Assembly: GCA_964615935.1 (NCBI GenBank)
Contig: CAZTTG010000056.1
Coordinates: 1-39,760, forward strand
DNA length: 39,760 nt
Origin: CAZTTG01 sp964615935
Lineage (GTDB): Bacteria > Planctomycetota > UBA1135 > GCA-002686595
Reading direction: 5' to 3'
How positions within the stretch are numbered: position 1 is the stretch's first letter; each line of letters starts with the position of its first letter. This document shows positions 33,337 to 39,760 of the stretch, in pieces. A program made the translations under genes and the position numbers. The notes beneath the pieces are model-generated. The model made no database searches. It was not told the origin of the DNA and worked only from the letters and a program-made list of their open reading frames with translations.

Positions 33337-35538
33337 TTGACCGAGACCAAGCCCGGCTTCGTGGACCAGATCAAGAGCTACCCGGCGGCCTTCTGGGTGG
33401 CCAACACGATGGAGATCTTCGAGCGGATGGCCTGGTACGGGTTCTTCGCCGTCTCCTCCCTGTACATCACCGGACCGGTCGAGACCGGGGGGCTGGGGTT
33501 CTCCTCCGTCCAGCGCGGCCAGATCCAGGCCATCGTGCCCTTCTTCCTCTACATCTTCCCGGTGATCACCGGAGCCCTGGCCGACCGCTACGGCTACAAG
33601 AAGATGTTCACCATCGCCTACGTGGGGATGATCATCTCCTACTACCTGCTGGGGCAGGCGACCACCATGCCGACCTTCCTGGCGGCCTTCATGCTGGTGG
33701 CGGTGGCGGCGGCGATCTTCAAGCCGGTGGTGGTGGGGACCGTGGCCCGGGTGACGGACAAGAGCAACTCCAGCACCGGCTTCGGCATCTTCTACATGAT
33801 GGTGAACATCGGGGGCTTCATGGGCCCCATCATCGCGGGAGTGGTCCGCGGCACGAGCTGGAATCTCGTCTTCATCGCCTGCAGCGCCTGGGCCGCGGTC
33901 AACCTGCTCATCGTGCTCTTCCTCTACAAGGAGCCCACGACCGAGGCCGGCTCGGCGGGGGCCCGGACCTTCCGCAAGGTCATGGACGACGCGGTGGAGG
34001 TGCTCGGCAACCTGCGCTTCTTCATCACCGTCTTCGTGGTCCTGGTAGCCCTGATGATCCCCGGCTTCCGCTGGGAGGCCTTCGGCTGGCTCGAGTGCGG
34101 GATCTTCATCGGCTCCTGGCTGGTCCTGAACGTCCTCTGGGACCAGGCCCTGCCCAAGGGCAGCGGGCGACCCGGCTTCGAGGGGGGCGCGGCCCGCAAT
34201 CCGATCTTCAAGCGCATGCACTGCAGCAACTGGCGCTTCGCGCTGTTCCTGCTGATCATGTCGGGCTTCTGGACCAGCTTCAACCAGATCTTCCTGACCA
34301 TGCCGGAGTACATCCGCGACTACTCGGACACCCGCCGGATGGTCGGGCTGGGCCGGACGGTATTCGACAAGATCGGGAAGCCCGGCTGGATCGACAAGCT
34401 GGCCGCCATCGAGGAGACCGAGCTCCTGCAGGAGTTCGACCGCCTGGCCCGGCAGGTCCGCGGGCTGGAGCCCATGGTGCCGCCCGAGGAGGGCGAGGAG
34501 GGCGATGAGGCCGAGGCCCTGACCGCCGAGCAGATCGCCGAGCGACTGAAGTCCGATCCCGGGTTGACGACCGAGGGCCGGATGGAGCTCGTGGCCCTGG
34601 TCGATCGGCTGAACGCGATGGGGGCCGCGCCGGCGATCACCGCCGTGGACCTGCTCGACAGCGCCCGGACGATCCTGGGCTACAAGGTGCGCATCACCCC
34701 CGGCGAGCTGGGCGAGCTGCTGGCCGGGGTCCCCGACGGGCCGCAGGCCATCACCGAGGAGCAGGTGGCCGAGGCCGTCGAGACGATCAACGGCCGGCTC
34801 GGAGCCAAGGGGATGACGCAGTTCGAGGACGGGCGTTCGGACGCCCTCGGGGCCGCCCTGCGGGGGCTGCTGGGCCAGGGCCAGTTCCCCACGGCCGCGG
34901 CCCTGGTGGTCGCCTGCGGCTCGCTCTCGACCGAGACCGAGCAGCTCGAGCCCAAGGAGATGGCCCTGGGCGTGCGCGACCTGGCCTACCGGCCGACCAT
35001 CTGGGGGCGGATGGACGAGGGGCGCCAGGTCAACCCGGAGCACATCGTCAACTTCGACGCCGGCGCCATCGTCCTGCTGCAGGTCCTGGTCTCCTTCCTG
35101 ATGGCCAAGTTCCACCGCTTCACGTCGATGATCGTGGGCATGTTCGTCGCCGCGGTGGGCATCGGCCTGTCGGCCGTCGCCGGGGGGACGATGATCGGTC
35201 CGACCGGTGGGCTGCTGCTGGTGGTCATCGCCGGCATCGTCATCTTCGCCATCGGTGAGATGATGGCCAGCCCCACCAGCCAGGAGTACGTCGGCCGCAT
35301 CGCGCCGCGGGACAAGGTGGCCACCTACATGGGCTACTACTTCGTCTCCATGGCGCTGGGGAACCTCTTCGGCGGGCTGCTCTCGGGCGAGATGTACCAG
35401 AGCCTCGCGCTGGACATGCAGCGGCCCGACCTGATGTGGCTGTTCTACGGGGGGCTGATGGCGGCCACGGCGATCATCTTCATCCTCTACAACCGCTTCG
35501 TCCTGCCCAAGGAGGCCTCCGAGGGCCTGACGCCCTGA
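33337..35538 (+). CDS. POT family transporter with a large soluble insertion; TTG start
   Basis: A 733-residue proton-coupled peptide transporter candidate. The start is TTG 33337, supported by AGAGGTAAGGA upstream. The first helix has 'NTMEIFERMAWYGFFAV', which contains the ExxER proton-coupling motif (Glu26, Glu29, Arg30) of true POT proteins; the other two POT-like genes here lack it. Helices continue to 'FWTSFNQIFLTMPEYIRDYS' (residue ~330). About 240 residues without hydrophobic segments then intervene (~330-572), acidic and helical ('PPEEGEEGDEAEALTAEQIA'), before the transmembrane part resumes at 'IVLLQVLVSFLMAKFHRF'. The signature 'FAIGEMMASPTSQEYVGRIA' follows. Typical family length is 450-550. 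The gene follows YfcC after 34 bases. Confidence 0.87.
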   Translation: MTETKPGFVDQIKSYPAAFWVANTMEIFERMAWYGFFAVSSLYITGPVETGGLGFSSVQRGQIQAIVPFFLYIFPVITGALADRYGYKKMFTIAYVGMIISYYLLGQATTMPTFLAAFMLVAVAAAIFKPVVVGTVARVTDKSNSSTGFGIFYMMVNIGGFMGPIIAGVVRGTSWNLVFIACSAWAAVNLLIVLFLYKEPTTEAGSAGARTFRKVMDDAVEVLGNLRFFITVFVVLVALMIPGFRWEAFGWLECGIFIGSWLVLNVLWDQALPKGSGRPGFEGGAARNPIFKRMHCSNWRFALFLLIMSGFWTSFNQIFLTMPEYIRDYSDTRRMVGLGRTVFDKIGKPGWIDKLAAIEETELLQEFDRLARQVRGLEPMVPPEEGEEGDEAEALTAEQIAERLKSDPGLTTEGRMELVALVDRLNAMGAAPAITAVDLLDSARTILGYKVRITPGELGELLAGVPDGPQAITEEQVAEAVETINGRLGAKGMTQFEDGRSDALGAALRGLLGQGQFPTAAALVVACGSLSTETEQLEPKEMALGVRDLAYRPTIWGRMDEGRQVNPEHIVNFDAGAIVLLQVLVSFLMAKFHRFTSMIVGMFVAAVGIGLSAVAGGTMIGPTGGLLLVVIAGIVIFAIGEMMASPTSQEYVGRIAPRDKVATYMGYYFVSMALGNLFGGLLSGEMYQSLALDMQRPDLMWLFYGGLMAATAIIFILYNRFVLPKEASEGLTP

Positions 35539-35562
35539 GCCCTCCGTCGGGCGCGGCCCCTC

Positions 35563-36447
35563 TCAGCGCTCGCCCGGCTCCCCGCTCGAGAGCGATTCGA
35601 GGAGGGCCTCGGCCCTCCGGGCCATCTCCGAGGACAGATCGCCGACGATCTCCCGGGGCTCCACCTGCAGGAGGGTCTCGACGAAGTCCTCCAGCCCCTC
35701 GACCTCCACCAGGGCCTGTCCGGCCAGGCGGTCGACGGCCGCGTTGGCGACCGAGAGGCCGCCCAGCTGGACCGACTCGTCGAGCTCCTCGTTGATCGCC
35801 AGGAGGAAGTCCGAGAAGTCGGCCACGTCCACGGCTCCCTCCATCGCCTCCAGCATGCCCGCCGAGCCGGAGGCGGCCCGGCCCAGGCCGGCCGAGCCCA
35901 CGTCCAGCCCCAGCTCGGCCAGCGCGATCACGGTCTGACGCCGGGCCCGGGCCTGCCGCTCTGCGTCGCCGCTGCGGTACATCTCGCGGGCCCGGTCGAA
36001 CCGCAGGCAGGGGCCGACGAAGGGGATGAAGCGGGCGAGCTTCTTCCCCCCCTCCACGAGGTCCTGGGCGTCGACGTGCTCGTCCACGTAGCGGACCGCC
36101 CGACCCAGCCGCTCGCCGAAGAGGCCCGCGATCGCCCCGACGCCGGCCTTCGTCGCCAGGCTCGCATCGCGCCCCCGATCGAGGAGCCCCTCGAGGGCGC
36201 CGGTCTCCCGGGCCTCGGCGTCGACGTCGGGGGGGGAGGAGGCCGTCTTCGCCGGCTCGCTCTCCACCGCCGGCGGGGTGGCGTCCTCCTCGGCGTCGCC
36301 CTCGTCCCCGGCGAGGGACATCCACACCGCCAGCGCGAGCAAGAGCACGACCACCGGATACGCCAGGAGGTAGCGTCGAAGGAGATCGGGCTCCGGACCT
36401 CGAGGATCGCGCTTCTTCACGGGTACACCGGCCGAGGCGTCTACCAT
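35563..36447 (-). CDS. Membrane-anchored protein of unknown function
   Basis: A 294-residue protein I do not recognise. One transmembrane segment lies at residues ~27-47 ('RRYLLAYPVVVLLLALAVWM'), preceded by a basic, Arg/Lys-containing N-terminus, so the bulk is probably extracytoplasmic. An acidic, Pro-containing linker follows ('EGDAEEDATPPAVESEPAKT'). The remainder is helical, with 'KKLARFIPFVGPCLRFDRAR' and 'ALAELGLDVGSAGLGRAASG', the second small-residue-rich and perhaps membrane-associated. The start ATG 36447 is chosen for the compact N-terminus; the ribosome site is weak. It converges with the POT gene (24 bases) and is divergent from the M3 peptidase gene. Confidence 0.6.
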   Translation of the reverse strand: MVDASAGVPVKKRDPRGPEPDLLRRYLLAYPVVVLLLALAVWMSLAGDEGDAEEDATPPAVESEPAKTASSPPDVDAEARETGALEGLLDRGRDASLATKAGVGAIAGLFGERLGRAVRYVDEHVDAQDLVEGGKKLARFIPFVGPCLRFDRAREMYRSGDAERQARARRQTVIALAELGLDVGSAGLGRAASGSAGMLEAMEGAVDVADFSDFLLAINEELDESVQLGGLSVANAAVDRLAGQALVEVEGLEDFVETLLQVEPREIVGDLSSEMARRAEALLESLSSGEPGER

Positions 36448-36565
36448 CCTACACCGGCGCCATTCAGGCGAAGACCCGAGGCCCGGAAAGGTCCCGCGAA
36501 CGAGCCCGGGGAGCCCCCGTGGATGCCTTCGCGGAGGGTTGTCGCCCCTCCCCCCCGGGGCTTGG

Positions 36566-36571
36566 TATTCT
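36566..36571 (+). promoter_or_regulatory. Candidate -10 hexamer TATTCT for the M3 peptidase gene
   Basis: TATTCT lies 31 bases before ATG 36603 in the 155-base divergent spacer. A TTGTCG hexamer is present upstream, but about 21 bases away, which is too far for a standard -35. Confidence 0.3.
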
Positions 36572-36602
36572 CCTCCTCCCACAATCTCATCGGGAGCGAA
36601 GC

Positions 36603-38564
36603 ATGCAGAAGGGTGCGCGAATGAGAGCTCGAACGATCGCAGGCATGATCCTGGCGCTGGTCCTGGCCGGATGCCTCACCGGGGAAGAGGGCCGCACGGC
36701 GGCGTCACCGGGAGCGGGCGGCGGGCCCGATGCCAACGTCGAGCGTTCGGCGATTCCCGACGAGTACAAGTGGGACCTGACGCCGCTGTGCCGGGACGAG
36801 GCGGCCTTCGAGGAGCAGCTCGCCGCGGTGGACGTGGGGCTGGGGATGCTGGAGGCCTTCGAGGGGAGCCTCTCCGATCCGGCCCGGCTCCTCCAGTGCC
36901 TGGAGCTGTACTTCGAGTCGCGGCTGGCGGCCAACGAGCTGACCCTCTACGCCTCCCTGCGCCACGACACCGAGCTGGCCTCGGGATCGATCCAGTCCAT
37001 GCACGACCGCGCGCTGGCGGCCATGCGCCGGCTCATGGCGGCGGGCGCCTTCATCCGGCAGGAGGTGCTGGCGCTCGATGACGCCGCCGTGGAGTCGGCC
37101 TACCGCGGCGCGCCCGCGCTGGCGGACTACCGCCCCTACCTGGACGAGCTCCGCCGCCGGCGCTCGCGGGTGCTGGGCCAGGAGGCCGAGGGGGTCCTCA
37201 CCCTGGCGGGCGACAATCTGTGGGCCGAGATCGACCTCAACGAGATCCCCTCCCACCACGAGAAGGCCTTTGGCGCGCTGATCTCGGAGCTCTCCCTGCC
37301 CACCATCGAGGACGAGGAGGGCCAGGAGGTGCAGCTGACGCTCTCCAACTACGGGAGGTACCGCGGCTCGAGCTCGCGACGGGTGCGGCGTGACGCGGTG
37401 GCGGGGCTGTTCGGGACCCTGGTGGAGGGCCAGGGCTCCATCGCCGCCTGCTTCGCGGGGCAGATCGACTACACCGTCTTCCTGGCGCGCGCCCGCGGGT
37501 ACGACACCGCCGTGGGGGCCTACCTCGACAAGGACAACCTGGACCCGGCGGTCCTGCGCAACCTGATCGGCGCCATCCACGCCAACCTGGAGCCGCTGCA
37601 CGAGTACGTGGAGCTGCGCAAGCAGGTGATGGGGCTGGAGGACCTGCACATCTACGACCTCTACGCCCCCATGGTGTCCGGCGTGGAGATGGAGGTCCCC
37701 TTCGAGGAGGCCGCGCGCGTCCTGCCGCTGGCCCTGGCGCCCCTGGGGCCGCAGGTGCAGGAGATCCTGCGCGCCGGCCTGGACACCCGCAACGGCTGGA
37801 TCGACCTCTATCCGCACCGCGGCAAGGAGAGCGGCGCCTACTCGGCCAGCGTGTACGGTCGGCACCCGTACATCAAGATGAACTACATGGACGACTTCGA
37901 CGGCCTGATGACCCTGGCGCACGAATTCGGCCACGCGGCGCACACCTCGCTGTCCAGCTTCACCCAGCCCTACATCACCGCCGGCTACGTGCCCTTCATC
38001 GCCGAGGTCGCCTCGACCTGCAACGAGAAGCTCCTGTTCGACCACCTGCTGGCCGAGGCCACCGACGAGGATGCCCGGCTGGCCATCCTCAACCAGATCG
38101 TCGAGACCATCCGCACCACCATCTACCGCCAGACGCTCTTCGCCGAGTTCGAGCTGCGCACCCACAGCGCCGCCGAGCAGGGCACCCCGCTGACGGCCGA
38201 GTTCCTGCGGGCCACCTACCGCGATCTGGTCCAGACCTACTACGGGCCGGGCTTCACCGTCGACGAGCACGACGACATCGAGTGGGCCTACATCCCGCAC
38301 CTGTACTACAAGTACTACGTCTTCACCTACGCCACCGGCCTGGCCTCGGGGATCGCCCTGGCCGAGCGGATCCAGTCGGGCGGCGTCGAGGCTCGGGAGG
38401 CCTACCTGGGCATGCTCCGCGGCGGATCCAGCCAGCCGCCCCTGGAGCTCCTGCGCGGCGCGGGGGTGGACCTCACCACCCCGCAGCCCATCGAGGCCGC
38501 CGCGCGCCTGATGAGCGGGACCATCGCGCAGATGCGGGAGATCCTGGATGCCCGGGGGCGGTAG
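36603..38564 (+). CDS. pepF: Oligoendopeptidase F-type M3 metallopeptidase, predicted lipoprotein
   Basis: A 653-residue zinc peptidase that cuts medium-length oligopeptides. The start ATG 36603 has GGAG seven bases upstream; ATG 36621 is an alternative. The N-terminus is a lipoprotein signal ending 'LAGC' (Cys24), so the enzyme is probably anchored in the envelope, unusual for the mostly cytoplasmic PepF group. 'IPDEYKWDLTPLCRDEAAFE' is the standard PepF opening. The middle has 'RRVRRDAVAGLFGTL' and 'ARARGYDTAVGAYLDKDNLD'. The zinc site is HEFGH at 440-444 ('LMTLAHEFGHAAHTSLS'), with the third ligand Glu468 in 'FIAEVASTCNE'. 'IPHLYYKYYVFTYATGLASG' is the conserved C-terminal Tyr-rich substrate region. 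Confidence 0.92.
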   Translation: MQKGARMRARTIAGMILALVLAGCLTGEEGRTAASPGAGGGPDANVERSAIPDEYKWDLTPLCRDEAAFEEQLAAVDVGLGMLEAFEGSLSDPARLLQCLELYFESRLAANELTLYASLRHDTELASGSIQSMHDRALAAMRRLMAAGAFIRQEVLALDDAAVESAYRGAPALADYRPYLDELRRRRSRVLGQEAEGVLTLAGDNLWAEIDLNEIPSHHEKAFGALISELSLPTIEDEEGQEVQLTLSNYGRYRGSSSRRVRRDAVAGLFGTLVEGQGSIAACFAGQIDYTVFLARARGYDTAVGAYLDKDNLDPAVLRNLIGAIHANLEPLHEYVELRKQVMGLEDLHIYDLYAPMVSGVEMEVPFEEAARVLPLALAPLGPQVQEILRAGLDTRNGWIDLYPHRGKESGAYSASVYGRHPYIKMNYMDDFDGLMTLAHEFGHAAHTSLSSFTQPYITAGYVPFIAEVASTCNEKLLFDHLLAEATDEDARLAILNQIVETIRTTIYRQTLFAEFELRTHSAAEQGTPLTAEFLRATYRDLVQTYYGPGFTVDEHDDIEWAYIPHLYYKYYVFTYATGLASGIALAERIQSGGVEAREAYLGMLRGGSSQPPLELLRGAGVDLTTPQPIEAAARLMSGTIAQMREILDARGR

Positions 38565-38579
38565 CGGGCCGCTCGCGGC

Positions 38580-39200
38580 TCACGCCAAGAGGTGAGCCGC
38601 CAGCACCGCCAGGAAGGTCCAGGCCACCGCGTAGACGACCTCGCGCAGGCCCTGCGCCCTGAGCGCGGCGCGGCTCATGCCGCCCCCGCGCGCCAGGAGG
38701 TTGCGGATCCGGATCGTCCGCCAGGCGAAGAAGGGCAGCAGCACCCCCAGGAGCAGGGCGCTCATCCGGAGGGTGGCTCCCCCGGCGCAGGCCGCCGACG
38801 GCGCCGCCACCACCAGGGCCGCCACGCCGAAGGCCAGGGCCAGCGGCGACTGGAAGCCGCGGCGCTCGGCGAACCAGGCCGCCAGGCCCGCGGGCAGGAT
38901 GGCGGAGATCCCGTAGAGGAAGAAGGCCGGGTCGGCGCCGAGCTGGAGGGCCAGCAGCGGGGGCAGGGCGGCCATGGCGATCCCCAGGGCCAGGCGCCGG
39001 CCGGCGCGACGGATCCCGATCGCCCCCGCGCTGGCCAGGAGGAAGAGGCCGGCGAAGCCGGTTCCCGCCAGGAGGGCCGGCAGGAAGCCCCCCCCGATGG
39101 AGGACAGGGCGCCGGCCAGGACCGAGACGATCAGGTAGACCCAGGCGCCGTGAGCCCGGGCGGGGTCGGGGATGCGTCCGATGACGAGGCGTCGGGCCAT
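38580..39200 (-). CDS. YwiC-like integral membrane protein
   Basis: A 206-residue membrane protein with about six hydrophobic segments. The N-terminal 'IPDPARAHGAWVYLIVSVLA' contains the (x)HGAW element characteristic of YwiC-like proteins. 'FFAWRTIRIRNLLARGGGMS' is a basic cytoplasmic loop before the last helix, similar to polyprenyltransferase-like YwiC proteins. Function is unknown in the family. It converges with the M3 peptidase gene (15 bases between stops). ATG 39200 is the only start that retains the conserved N-terminus; the ribosome site is weak. Confidence 0.65.
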   Translation of the reverse strand: MARRLVIGRIPDPARAHGAWVYLIVSVLAGALSSIGGGFLPALLAGTGFAGLFLLASAGAIGIRRAGRRLALGIAMAALPPLLALQLGADPAFFLYGISAILPAGLAAWFAERRGFQSPLALAFGVAALVVAAPSAACAGGATLRMSALLLGVLLPFFAWRTIRIRNLLARGGGMSRAALRAQGLREVVYAVAWTFLAVLAAHLLA

Positions 39201-39246
39201 GGCTCGGCGGATCCTATCCGGCGAGCCGGCTCGCGCAAGGGCGGGC

Positions 39247-39760
39247 TCAATCGGCCAGATGCTCGCGGAAGTAGGAGATCATCAGCTCGTTGACGTAGGG
39301 GAGGCTGGGCCCCTGGAAGTAGTGGTCGGCCTGCGGCAGCACCGCCAGGTCGTGCCTCCTGCCCGCTCGCACCAGGGCCTCGACCATCCGCATGGTGGTC
39401 GAGAAGGGCGCGTTCACGTCGGCCGTGCCGTGGATCAGGAGCAGGTGGCCCTCCAGCTTCTCCGCCAGGGGCGGGTTGGACCCGGCCGCATAGCCCTCGG
39501 GATTGTCCTGCCGCAGCCCCATGTAGGGCTCGTTGATCGGCGGGGCCTCGGTCAGGTCTCCGGGGGCCAGGGAGATGCCCACGCGGAAGACCTCGGGCGC
39601 GATCAGCATGGCGCGCAGGGCGAAGTAGCCGCCCCAGGAGGCGCCGACGATGCCCAGACCGGCCTCTCCGGGGAATCGTCCTCTTCGCCCGCAACCGTGC
39701 TCGTGGTGCCGAGTCGAGCCTCCGGCATGGTTGCGAGGATGGAGGAGCTCTCCCGCGCGT
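39247..39760 (-). CDS. S9-type alpha/beta-hydrolase peptidase, 5' part cut by window edge
   Basis: The C-terminal ~170 residues of a prolyl-oligopeptidase-family (S9C-like) hydrolase. The nucleophile elbow is 'GIVGASWGGYFALRAML', the catalytic Asp is in 'LLIHGTADVNAPFSTT' and the His in 'LPQADHYFQG', so the triad is complete. The chain ends 'ELMISYFREHLAD'. The frame is open to the window edge, but the first ~30 residues visible ('RAGELLHPRNHAGGSTRHHE' onward) do not look like the usual S9 sequence before the elbow. The edge may hold a frame error or poor-quality sequence. It is the second S9 peptidase in the window and is transcribed leftwards, 46 bases from the YwiC-like gene. Confidence 0.75.
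   Translation of the reverse strand, partial: RAGELLHPRNHAGGSTRHHEHGCGRRGRFPGEAGLGIVGASWGGYFALRAMLIAPEVFRVGISLAPGDLTEAPPINEPYMGLRQDNPEGYAAGSNPPLAEKLEGHLLLIHGTADVNAPFSTTMRMVEALVRAGRRHDLAVLPQADHYFQGPSLPYVNELMISYFREHLAD

Noticed and set aside
1..39760. CRISPR array, tRNA/rRNA genes, insertion sequences, prophage or toxin-antitoxin genes
   Set aside because: I looked for regularly spaced repeats, tRNA-like cloverleaf ends, and transposase, integrase or phage motifs and found none I could support.

Overview
The window is GC-rich, densely packed DNA, most likely from a Planctomycetota bacterium. The best marker is the C-terminal domain of the secreted protein at 16655-17920, whose Cys-spaced 'YCTAK', 'FYGL', 'PFQGG', 'DCSGSFAFDFNAW' and 'STTGLTDA' landmarks recur in planctomycete extracellular proteins. 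A FliD-like flagellar relic, expanded POT-type transporters and many secreted proteins fit this. The lineage is an inference from remembered family patterns. No rRNA, tRNA, CRISPR array, insertion sequence or phage gene was seen. Both ends cut genes (asnA on the left, an S9-type peptidase on the right).

Layout. 1-1761: truncated asnA and a decayed FliD-like gene (minus). 1889-6067: a two-gene minus operon for sugar-nucleotide synthesis, namely a GalU-like nucleotidyltransferase followed by a large GHMP-kinase/UDPGP-pyrophosphorylase fusion. 6180-9305: a di-haem cytochrome c peroxidase whose membrane anchor lies in another frame, convergent with a tricorn-type S41 protease. 9565-11723: a translationally coupled DprE1/DprE2-like pair that would epimerise a lipid-linked pentose. 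11871-17920: three exported proteins (a triple-FKBP lipoprotein, a 1093-residue HExxH protein and an SGNH-like protein). 18047-20375: a URO-D-superfamily methyltransferase, a SAM methyltransferase and a Gly-rich RRM protein.

20850-39760 is dominated by peptide use. It holds peptidase T, an M29 aminopeptidase, an M24 Xaa-Pro peptidase, two S9 peptidases and an M3 oligoendopeptidase. Among them lie three divergent POT/MFS transporters and a YfcC-family carrier. Each POT gene sits beside, or in a run with, a peptidase gene. A DUF299 regulator of PEP synthase/pyruvate phosphate dikinase lies in the middle, which suits gluconeogenesis from amino acids. My reading is that this half is a peptide import and hydrolysis island.

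Several genes are damaged or odd: the FliD-like gene has an internal deletion plus frame changes, the peroxidase has lost its N-terminal haem segment and reading frame, and one transporter lacks a stop before pepT. Because several such events occur together, real decay and assembly or indel error must be separated with raw reads.
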